Shown in pieces: positions 48,569 to 58,147 of a DNA stretch of 64,000 nucleotides. The position numbers were made by a program, and so were the translations under genes. The stretch comes from Aurantiochytrium sp. KH105. Its lineage: Eukaryota; Sar; Bigyra; Thraustochytrida; Thraustochytriidae. Under the pieces are notes generated by a model. The model saw only the letters and a program-made list of their open reading frames with translations. It was not told the DNA's origin and made no database searches. Within the stretch, counting starts at the first letter, position 1; each line of letters opens with the position of its first letter. Where the stretch lies: contig BGKB01000020.1 of the NCBI GenBank assembly GCA_003116975.1, forward strand, positions 496,001 through 560,000. The letters run 5' to 3'.

Positions 48569-49017
48569 TGTGCAGGCCGCGCGATGGGTCTAAAGGCGTG
48601 CGCCGGTTCTAGCAGAAGCGCCACGTCGTCGTCCTCGTCGTCCTCGTCCAGGTCCGCGAGCGCGTCTGGCCCAAGGCTCGCAAGGCTCGCAAGGTCTACG
48701 CTTTCGTCTTCTGCCGTGCTGTGCCCCTGCTGCTGCTGCTGCTGCCGCTGCTGTCCTCCGCGGGGCCCAGGTCCTCCAGGTCCTCCGGGTCTGCTGCGCT
48801 TGGCCTTCTGCCGCTGCTGCTGCTGCTGCTGCTGCTGCCCGGCGGCGTGCACGCGGCCGCTGCTGGCGCTGCGCGGGGCCAAGTGCGCCTGGGTCCGGGT
48901 CTGCTGCTGCTGCCGCCGCTGCTGCTGCCAGCCGCCGGCCTCGGAGTTCTGCGCGCTTTCTGCCTGCGTTGGCCGCGCGTCTGCCCGAGCGTTCCTGCCC
49001 TGGTGCTCAGCGACCAT
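46123..49017 (-). CDS. Three-repeat (R1R2R3) MYB transcription factor with polyglutamine tracts
   Basis: 964 residues from ATG at 49017 (MVAEHQGRNARAD). The DNA-binding domain is at the extreme C-terminus: R1 about 806-852 (W809, W829, W848), R2 about 858-904 (W861, W880 and Tyr899 in place of the third Trp: CRDRYLSRL), R3 about 909-955 (W912, W931, W948). R1 linker and helix sequence (ANQCSQRWLKALHPDIRKG) resemble c-Myb/3R-MYB, which in many eukaryotes control G2/M genes. The ~790 residues before it are disordered and rich in Gln, Asn, Ser and Pro, with at least six polyglutamine runs. Residues about 108-132 form an acidic patch (DLASLASLGPDALADLDEDD) that could activate transcription. Target genes are not known. 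Confidence 0.93.
47055..48935. repeat. CTG/CAG trinucleotide tracts within the MYB gene
   Basis: Runs of CTG on the plus strand (CAG in the coding sense) at about 47055-47090, 47763-47783, 48357-48372, 48408-48422, 48537-48570, 48728-48745, 48806-48838 and 48900-48915. They encode the polyglutamine runs. Mixture with TTG (CAA) codons interrupts most of them. Confidence 0.9.
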
Positions 49018-50714
49018 GGCGCTCTCGGCCCGACCTGCCTTTCCCTTCTTTTCTTTCCCCCTTTTTCTTCTTTCTCCCCTTTTCTTCTTCGCCCCTTCGC
49101 GCTCGCTCGCACGCGCGAGAGAGGAAGGCCCAACGCCGGGACTCGCGGTCGCGCGAGGAGCTCGGGCGCGGCGCGAGGAGGCGGCGAGGAGGAGGAGGGG
49201 GAGGAGTTGAGGAGGGAAAGAAGGTCAGGAAGGAAGGAAGGAAAGAAAGTAAGAAAGAAAGAAAGAGGAGGAGGAGAAGGGAGAAGAGCGAGGAGACCCG
49301 GGTGAGGCTGGCCTTCACTGCGAGTCTTCCGCGAGACTTCCGCCGCCTGCAAGGAGTGCGCGGGTCCCCACGGCGTTCCAGCAGCAGCTCGCGCGGAGGG
49401 GTTCTGTGGGGGGACCCGGTCCGGCGCGCGCTCGCTTTGGGGACGTGTGCGCGCGGGGCTTTCTGCCTATCTGCCTATCTGCCTATCTGCCTGATCTGTC
49501 TGTCTGTCTGTTTGTCTATGTGAGTAGTACGAGCTCCGAGGAGCGCGACCGTGGAAAGGGGCGAACGGGATGGACACACGCGTTCGCCGGCTGGCTCTGT
49601 TTTGCAGGCCCGCTGGACGGTTGGCCGCGCCGCGCGCAGCTCGGATCAGGTCAGGTCAGCGCAAAAGGGGCTGGCTGGCGGAAAGGGGGCTGGCGGCGGC
49701 TGGCTGAAAGACAAGCCTGGCGGAGAAGGGACCACAGCTGAGGCCTTGGCGTTCGATTTGCGAGGTACACACTGATCCGCTGAGGGGGCGGGTGCGCGCG
49801 GTCACTCGTTTCTGGGGACTAGATGTGACCTTGCCTTGCGCTCCTTCTGCGACCACGGAGGCGTCCGCTGCCGCCTGCTGCTGCCGCTACGGCCCGAAGC
49901 TTTGTTTGGCGGGCGCCTGTCTGTCTGTCTGTTCTGTTCTGCTCCGCTCTGTTTTGCTCTGTCTGCCAATCTTTTTGTTGGGCGTGCCCGCCGGAGCCGG
50001 AGCCGGGACCGGCGTCGAGGCCTGCGCTGGCGGGTCTGGCCGCGGGTCAGGAAAAGGAAGAAGGAGAAAAGAAGGGGGGAAGAAAGGCGAATAAGCAGGC
50101 AGACCAAAAGGCCAAATGCCCGCAGCAGGGTCAGCCGCGGGTCCCTCAGTACGCAGCGACTCGCCGCTTACCCGTTCTGTTCCTCCGGGAACTACGGCCG
50201 AACACCGGCGCAAGACCAGCGGAACGCGCGGAACCGCCGCGAAACACCTGCCGCTTCGGGGGTAGTCTGCGCGAAGCTACGCGGGGAGAAAGGAAGGGAA
50301 AGAACGGAAAAGAAAAGAAAAGAAAAGAAAACGCTGACGGGTCCCCGTTCCTTTGCCCGGGGGGTCCGCGGGGCCGCGATAGAACGTCGCTGTGGAACGT
50401 TCTTGAGCCCGTTCCGAAGAGGCGTCGGGGTGTTCTTTCACAAGGGGGGTCGCCGACTTCACGAAACGGCGGGAGCAGTGGGGCCTCGCCGGCGCTTTGT
50501 TGCTGTGCGGCTGCGCTCCCACTCCAACTCGCGCTTCTCACGAATCAGAGTGCGCTGCGACGCCCTGCTTACTTTCCCCCGCTTGCTTCGGCTTGCCCTT
50601 CTTGTCTGCGCGTGTCCCGCCGGCCGCCCGCGCGTACGTGTCTTCAAGAGAGACGACGAGCGCGCGGCGTGCTCGCGAGCGAGCGCAGGCGGCGCGCGCT
50701 CGCGCGCTCGCTGC

Positions 50715-50846
50715 GCGAGTGGCGCGTCCGCGAGCGGGCCTTGGCGACGCGGGCTTGCGCGCGCTCGAGTGGGGCGCCTGGCGAGTGGCGCGTCCGCGAG
50801 TGGGCCTTGGCGGCGCAGGCTTGCGCGCGCTCGAGTGGGGCACCAC
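50715..50846. repeat. 66-bp tandem duplication
   Basis: Two head-to-tail units of 66 bp beginning GCGAGTGGCGCGTCCGCGAG at 50715 and 50781 and ending in GCTTGCGCGCGCTCGAGTGG. They differ at only a few positions. Confidence 0.93.
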
Positions 50847-51257
50847 GAAATTCGCCGCCACCAGAGAGAGCGCTGAGTGGCGGGCGTCGTGTCGTGCTGG
50901 TCGTCCGCCCTGGAGTCTTCCCGCAGACGGCGACTGCCACCCACAGATACGAGAAAGCAAAGCCGCAGCAAAGCCACTTGACTCCTGCGTAGCTTGTGCT
51001 GGATTGCTGTGGGGGAGCTCGATTGAGGGGGAGCCCAACAGGTCCTGCGCCACGCTGCGGGTTTGCCGTGCTGTGCTAGCGAACCGGCGGATCGAGGTGG
51101 GATACGCCGCGCCGAGGAGGGTCCTCTGCTTTTCTGCCTTTACTCGCCCCGCTCGCTGGCTGCGCGTCCACTGCGCGGCGGCGCTCCGGCGTCCGCTCTC
51201 TCCGGCGTCCGCGCGCTGCGTGCGGCGCGAGGCGGCGAGCTGCTCTGCCCGTGCCTG

Positions 51258-51318
51258 CCTTGCCCTGCCCTGCCCTGCCCTGCCCTGCCCACCACTTGCT
51301 TGCTTGCTTGCTTGCGTG
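51258..51318. repeat. (CCCTG)n and (GCTT)n microsatellites
   Basis: Five to six CCCTG/CCTTG pentamers directly followed after a few bases by five GCTT tetramers. Confidence 0.9.
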
Positions 51319-52602
51319 TAGAAGGAAGGATGGAGGCGTCGAAAAATTCTCTACGCCAGGACGATGCAACGATCTCGCGCGGGCGCGCGAACGTGGCGAC
51401 GCGCGCTCGCTCGCTCGCTACGGCGGCTGCCGACGAGAAGGCGAGCGCGAGCGCGCCCAGCTGTGCCTGCTCGCTCGCCCTCCTTTCCAAAGGCGCCCCG
51501 CGAGTCGACGGATAGGAACAGCCGCGAGCAAGGTGGCCTTGGGGCGACCGAACGGCCCGCCGGCCGCCCCTTGTGCCGTGGACCTCGGACCTCGCCGCTC
51601 CTTCTCTCTCCTGCCCCTCGCTCGCCAACGTCTACCCCGCGCGCCCAATCGTGCCGGCCTCCTCGCCGCTCGCCCGCGCGTCTCGAGCGCTGCGCGCGCG
51701 GCCGCCTGAGCGCCGCCGGGCGCGTCTGCGGTGGATAGATGGATGGATGGATGGATGCCGCCTTTCCCGCTTTCCCTGCCTGCTTATTTGCCTTCCCGCT
51801 CTGCTGCCGCCGCTGCGCCCCTGGCTTCCGCTGCTCTCCCGCTGCTGCTGCGCGCTGCTGCTCCGCCGCGCCGCCCCGCGCCTGCCTCGCGTGGTCTCGC
51901 CCGGCGCAGGCGCTGCGAGCTGTGCGCGCCGCCGATCTGATGCCGCTTTGCTCCTGCTCTGCTTTCTGCCCTCTGCTTTCTGCCCTCAACTTTCCTCCTT
52001 CCACTCTAGAATGCTCTGCTCTACTCTGCTCTGCTCTGCTCTGCTCGCGCTGCCAGCGCGGCTGCGCGCTGCGCCGCGGCCGGCCGCCGCGGCTGCGAGG
52101 CGGCGGCGCGGCGCGGGGCGAGGCGAGGCGAGGCGAGGCGAGCCCGCGTCGCGCTGCGCGGAGCTGCGTTGGCTGGCTCGCCTGGGCTCGCCTGGGCTCG
52201 GCTCGGCGGGCCTGGCCGGGCCTGCGAGGCGAGCGGCGAGCGGGAGGGATGAGGACGAGGAGGGCCCCGCGGCGGCTCGCGTGGTCTCTCCGGAGACAGA
52301 CGGCCGGGCTGCGCGGGCTCGCGCGGTCTGGCTGCGCAGGACGGACGCTGCTGGCTCGTCTGACGCGGCGAGGGGCTGCGATGCGCAGGACCGGGCGGGG
52401 CAGGGCAGGCGGAGACTGCTCCCCCGCTCCTACTTTTCTCTAGGTTTTTGCCTTGCTGCCTGCCGACTGTGCCAAAGTTTCGACCCCTCGCTCGCCCCGC
52501 TCCGCTCGGAGGAGGCCTCGACCGCGGCGCTGCTGCTGCTCGCAAGTGGCAGAATTGCGAGTCGAGGCGAGTCGCGATCGCCTCGCGTTGTCCAGCCGTC
52601 GA

Positions 52603-52632
52603 TTGATCGATCAATCGATCGATCGATCGACC
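52603..52632. repeat. (GATC)n microsatellite
   Basis: About seven GATC units with one AATC variant; the unit is self-complementary, so the array is palindromic. Confidence 0.9.
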
Positions 52633-55626
52633 CGGCCAGTGAGACCAGGGTGTGCGCGGCTCGCCTGCTTTTTTTGCTTTTTTCTAGCTTTTCTTGCTTG
52701 CGTCTATACCTCGCCGCCCTGTTTGGGACCCCGTGGCCGCAAGCCGGGGCCGGCCGGAAGCAGCCGCGCCTCGCCGCCGGGAAGCGAGGCGAGCGAGGAC
52801 GCAAGCGAGCGAAACGGCGGCGCAGGCGAGGAGCGACGCGCGGGGGGCCGGCGGGCGGCGCGCGTCGATTTGGCGCGCGGGTTCTTGGGCGAGAAGCTGG
52901 GGCGGAGCTGGCAGCTTGGCGTAGCTTGGATGGTAGGTGTGGGGGCTGCGAAGTCCTCCCAGCCCGGGAAGCGCTAGCTTACCGAGACCAAGCTACGGCG
53001 GCCGGGTGCGGGCGGCAGCGGTCTCGCGGCGCGCGTCTACTTTGCGCGAGCCGGGGCGTGTGATCTTGCGCGCCCCGCCAGCCGCAAATGGCCGCGCTGC
53101 CGCTCCCGGCCGGTCGTGACGGCGCGAAAAAACGAGCGCCTCGATTTCTTCCTTGCGACGCGGCGCGACGCGACTCGCAGTCGCTCGGTGGTCGCTGTCG
53201 GCAGGAAGCAAGCAAGCAAGCAAGCTCGGCTTCCGTTTCTCCCTCCCTTTCGCGCGTGTCTGCTGCCGCTCCGCTCGCCATGCCACGGTCGCACGCTGGC
53301 ACGTATGGACGTACGCCGCCATGCGTCCGGGCCCGTGCCGCCCGTCCATCGTCTCTGTCACGCTTTTCGGCGAAGCGCAGCGCACCACGCTGGCCAGTGC
53401 AGTGCTGCTCTGCGGGCAATAAAATCGCGCGTGCACGTGCATACTGCGTGCATGCCACGTACATGCGTGGATAGATAGACGCTTACACCCGGCCCTCTTT
53501 GCCCGAGGCGCCCGATGCCTCGACCACCCACTCCTTGCCTTGCCCTTGCTCGCGCCCGTCTGTCTCCCTCCCTCCCTCCCGGCGGAAGTGGAGAGGCCAG
53601 CGCGGCCGGGGCGCCCCAGCTCGTCTGCTCCCGCTCGGCGTCGCTCGTGCCACCTCGCGCACTTCGCGGGCGGAGGCAGGACAGCGGCAACGTGCACGGC
53701 GACAGAGGCAGGCTGCGAGGGCGAGGTGAGGCGGCTCGAGGGGCGGTAAGGATGGACGGGTGGATGCAGGGATGGGTCGACCTGCAGCTGCAAGGTCGCC
53801 GGGAATCGTTTCATTGCCCGCCCGGCGCGACCCTGCTTCGACGCTTGCGTGCTGCTTCAAGACGGCGACAGCGACAGCGACAGCGACAGCCACCAAGGGG
53901 CGCGGCCTGAGCCACTGCAGATGCGGCTGGCCGGTGCGACTGCGACTCGTGGGCGTGCATGCGGGCGTGCATTTGCTCCGGCTGGCCGGAGCATTATCGT
54001 CCCTTGCTTGAGGATACTGGGCACCCTGAGGAGAAGGGAAGCGAGGGACGGGAAGCACACAAGGCACGGACGGAGGCAGGGACGGCAGCAGCCAGATGAG
54101 CCCGAGTCCAGAGCAGAGCAGAGCGGAGAAGAGCGTGCACGAGCGGCAGCGACGCTCACGACAGGGTCCGACGGGTCCCCGCGCCTTCCGACTTTCCGGC
54201 TTTCCTTCCGAGTCCTCTGCCATGGAGTGGTTGCATTCTTTCGACCAGGCACTGTAGCGGTGCGCTGGTCTCATACTATTTTACGCGAGTGTGCACGCGA
54301 CACTGGTGGCACCAGTGAAAATGCAAGAGGAAGTGAGTCACTGCGAATGGACGGTCGAGGCACGGCGACGGCAGAATGGTGGATGGCAGCGCACGCCACT
54401 GCCACGCCACTGCCACTGCCACTGCCACTGCTGCTGCTACTGTGATTAGAATGTGATGGAGCAGCCTGTGGTGCCAGTGCGCTGCAGGCGCATGGCGCAA
54501 GGTCCCCGAGACGTCCACGCCATGACGGATACATCCGGGGCGTACGTACGTGCGTATACGTACGTATACGTGCAAAGTGAAAGAGATTGTCAAAGCCGCG
54601 TCCCTCCATTCTAAAATGGTCTCCCTCGAGGAACAGCGTGTCCAATCAGTGGTCACGCGCAGACAAGCGCCGCGCAACTGCGCTCGCTGCGTCATGGTGT
54701 ACTGTACATGCCGTGAGGGAAGAACACTTACTCGATCTCTTGCCGCTATTCATTCACAGCAGCCATTCCTGTTTGCGAGCGCTTCGTCCTTGCGAGCGGG
54801 ATCGTTAAAAAAAAAAAAAAAGTGTCAGACCAAGCAGGCTGGGCTTTTCGGGCGATGTATCGATCGAGCCAATGCTCTTGCTTGCATCGGTCATCTGCAC
54901 GCGTTCAATACAACCTTGTCGCGCGCACGCGCTCGTGCGTGTCTGTGTGTGCGTACGTGTAGAGAGATCAAAGCTTGGGGCGAGCGATGGAAGGCCTTGC
55001 ATGTCGAGAATAGTGCGCGTGCGTCTCACTTTCCACCAATCGGCACCAACCAATTTTTTTTTTCCTCTTCTTCATCTTCTGAAAACGTCGTACGCGCGAG
55101 CGAGAGAAACAAGGTAAATATAATATTTCGCGAGCTGGTCAGGATCACGACTACTCAGTGCACCTCAAGGCCAGGCCCCCGCACTCGGCGGATCAACTCG
55201 TAGCACAAACGAAATTGCAATTTATCCGTTGGAATGAAAATGACCCGGGTCGGTCGGTCGGTCGTCCGGCAGTCTCACCGCTCCGTACTAGTGTCGAGTA
55301 TACCTAGGCAACAGAGCATAGGCTAACTAGCTAGCTGGCTGGCTGGTAGCCGTGTCTGTCTGCCTGCCCGCCTGTTTGCTTGCCTGTTTGCCTGCCTGCT
55401 GCTGGACGGACAAACGCGACGGCAACAAGCCTCCAGAAGCGTGAGCCGGAGGTGGCCGAGCAGACTCCGGTCACGCTCGAAGTGGTGACGCTTGTCAGCG
55501 AGGCCTTGGCGCCCGCGACAACGCACCAACACGACGTGGCTCTCAAGTCGCGCCTGGCGCCAGGCGCGACGGAGCACAGCAGGTACAAGGCCGTCTACAT
55601 CTAACCTGTAACCTGGAAAAAAAAAG

Positions 55627-57021
55627 ATGAGCAACGCCAGGCGAGCCACCGTCATCACGGGCGACTCGGCACCGCCCGTACGCAAGTCAAGCATGGGCGA
55701 AAGAAATAAAAGCACGGGGGATATGCAACGCGCAAGATCAAAAAGCATGGTCGTGCCTAAGAGCAAGTCTGTCCGTCGATCCATTGACAAAACCGAAGAC
55801 CGGAACTCGCGACGCTCTCAAATTGCGGCTGGCACCATGGGCACCAGCACACGACGTTCTACCATCAGCTCCGGTAAAGCTGGCTCAAGACGGAGTACCA
55901 CTGCCGGAGGAGACCTGTCGCGTCGCGCCTCGCGCCGATCTGGAGTCGGCGCCGAGCAAGGTCGCGGACAGTCTCGTCGACAACTTGATCGATCAAAAAC
56001 AGGCTCTCGCGGATCCAAAGTCGGAGCCGCCGAGGGTCGCAAGAAATCAATGTAAGTTGAGCTACATCCAAATCTCGCCTCCCACGTGAATTTTACACTC
56101 ACGCAAAGACACCCCCATGGCTTCTCTGCTTCTTCCCATTTTCATTTTCTGTCCTGTTCTTGCCATGGTGCGCAGGCCTCTCATCGATCCGGATGAAAAA
56201 CACTCCACCTTTCGGCGCATGGCCTCGCTCGGCAAGTCCCTGGGGGCCGTCAAAGTGGATACCAAGGTAACGGGAGCCACCTCGCAGGCGGTGGAGCTTC
56301 TCGGTATCACCAAAAAAGACCTTGCAAAGCTGCGCATTCGTTTCGATGCCGCCGATATTGACGGAAGTGGTGACATTACGCGCGATGAGTTCTTCAAAAT
56401 GCTCGACGAGCACCCGACCGTATTCACCAACGCCGTATTCAGTCTCATCGATGTCGACAACTCCGACTCGATCAGCTATAACGAAATGGTTCACGTCCTC
56501 ACTACCTTTTGCATCTTCAACCAAAACGACATTCTCTTTTACATTTTTCAGCAGTTTGACAAGGTAAGTTCCACGCTGAATGGGCCTCGCTTCGCTTCAA
56601 AGCCGCATCAATTTCATGACAAATGAGACGACTCACACAATGCAACAATTGCGCTTCTCCTTGCCAACAGGATGGCTCGGGTAGTCTTGATGAGCACGAG
56701 TTCATCGAGATGATTGCTGATCTCAACGCCCCTGCCATGTTTCCCGGCAACCTTCAGCGAGCCTTTGAGAACTTTGACACCAACGCTGATGGCCTTATTG
56801 ACTTTGACGAGTTCAAGGAGCTCAACAACAGATTTCCCATGCTTCTCTTTCCCATTTTCCGGCTTCAGGACAAAATGCAGCGCCGGACGCTAGGGGCGCG
56901 GCGCTGGACCCAAATCCTGAAAAAGAAGGCAGAACGCGAGAAGATCGAGGCGTACAAGCTCGCGCACGATGGCGATCTGCCTCCCAAGAAACGCAAATCT
57001 AGGTGTCTCGGCTTTCTCTGA
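55627..57021 (+). CDS. Four-EF-hand protein with basic Ser/Arg-rich N-terminus; three exons
   Basis: Exons 55627-56051, 56176-56563 and 56671-57021; introns of 124 nt (GTAAGT...GCGCAG) and 107 nt (GTAAGT...CAACAG). The joined frame has 387 residues. The first intron splits a Met codon (phase 2); the second falls between Lys and Asp inside EF-hand 3 (FDK | DGSGSLDEHEF), and splicing restores a perfect loop, which supports both junctions. Residues 1-145 are basic, rich in Ser, Arg and Lys, and probably disordered and phosphorylated. Four EF-hands follow: DAADIDGSGDITRDEF, LIDVDNSDSISYNEM, FDKDGSGSLDEHEF and FDTNADGLIDFDEF, with near-complete Ca ligands. The tail is basic (KKRKSRCLGFL). Likely a Ca sensor; partner unknown. 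It is the only gene in the window with clear introns. Confidence 0.88.
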
Positions 57022-58147
57022 GAATTCTCCGAACCTTGGCTGCGGACCATGTGTTTTGGGGGTTCCCCCAAGAAACAAAAGGAAAATAAAAACGCGAAAG
57101 CGAACCCTGCCTCTCTCATTCTCGAATGGTGTTGTACTCTACTCGCTGCTCCTGTGCCCTTATAATTTCACGTCTTCAGCAAGGCCATGGCCTCAAATGA
57201 ATATATCTTCCCCATTGTGACAACTGCTTCTTGATTGTTCCCTCTTGCAATCTGGACAACTTTCTTGCTGTCAATGAAGAAGAATGCCAGGCGAGCTTGA
57301 TGAACAAAGTTCTTCTTCACTCGCACTCGCCATCCTTTCCGCCCTTCATCTCAATGTTGTTCCGCGAACCACCCCATTCTTCACCCCACTGAGCGACGCT
57401 GCGCAAAGTGGCCTTTTATCGCACGATGTAGGCCTAGTAGTAAATGCATCAACTGAGTGAGCCTGCTTACGAATCACTGACAGTGAGTGAGACAAGGACT
57501 GACTGTGAGATGAAAAGGCGATAAGAATACGTCAGGGAGACCAAGCCAAGACGTTGGCCTTTCCTTGGGCTCCTCGAATAGCCCGGGCGGCAGATCTCAA
57601 GGCTTGTAGCCAGGCCCCGCGCACAGACTGCGTCCTCGCAGACTCTCGGCGGCAAGGTCGCGTGCGGACGCGACGTAGAGGCCGTCGTGAGCGAGCAAGG
57701 GGAGGCCGTCTTGGCTCATCTCATCTCATCTCGCATCTTGCCCCAGACTCCGCGCCGCTCTCGGATCTCCTGCGGCGGACGGGGCACGTAGGAGGCCCGC
57801 GCGCGGCCCCGGCCCCGGGAGCGCGCCCGGCCCGCCGCGAGCGGCCAGGTCCCTGGAGAGAGGAGGACATCGGCGCGCCTCTCGACTCGCGCGGCCGAGC
57901 CCAGACCAGCAACGCGCGAGGACGGGCCCGCGGCGGCCTGCAGCGGCGGCGGCGGCTCGCGACGGCGGCGACGACGCTCGCAGTCGAGGCTGCACGCCCC
58001 CCACGCCCGCCGCCTTGCCCCGCGCCGGATCGCGTGCGACGCTTGCGCGCGACGAGCCCGGCGTCCGAGGACGGCCAGGAGGACACCGTGGACGACGCCG
58101 ACGGCAGCGGCGTCCGCCTCGCGGCAGAGCGCGCGGCGGAGGCCGAC
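57022..58147. other. Intergenic: 3' flank of the four-EF-hand gene and 5' region of the chromatin gene
   Basis: 1.1 kb. The first ~600 bp are AT-richer; the palindrome-like GTAGGCCTAG lies at about 57427. From about 57660 the DNA becomes GC-rich. The frame of the downstream gene is open back to 57490 but contains no ATG before 58148. A stretch TCTCATCTCATCTCGCATCTTGCCCCAG ending near 57746 resembles a 3' splice site, so a 5' intron is possible but not shown. Confidence 0.55.

Larger units (their letters stand above)
49018..55626. other. 6.6-kb divergent interval, GC-rich and microsatellite-rich, no supportable gene
   Basis: This is the longest gene-free stretch in the window, between the divergent MYB and four-EF-hand genes. 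Many frames are open on both strands because of composition (for example 51573-53063 plus), but their translations are Arg/Ala/Ser/Pro low complexity with no domain. It contains numerous short tandem arrays: GAAA-type (about 49227-49265), CTGCCTAT (about 49466-49500), a 66-bp duplication (50715-50846), CCCTG (about 51258-51292), GCTT (about 51296-51316), GGAT (about 51735-51756), GAGGC (about 52120-52142), GATC (about 52603-52632), GACAGC (about 53865-53892), CACTGC (about 54398-54432), and a TACG alternating tract (about 54540-54572). It may hold promoters, 5' untranslated exons or a non-coding RNA; none can be shown by eye. Confidence 0.6.

Noticed and set aside
51573-53063. 496-codon open frame on the plus strand in the 6.6-kb desert
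   Set aside because: It runs through several microsatellites, its translation is Arg/Ala/Leu/Ser-rich low complexity, and overlapping frames are equally open.
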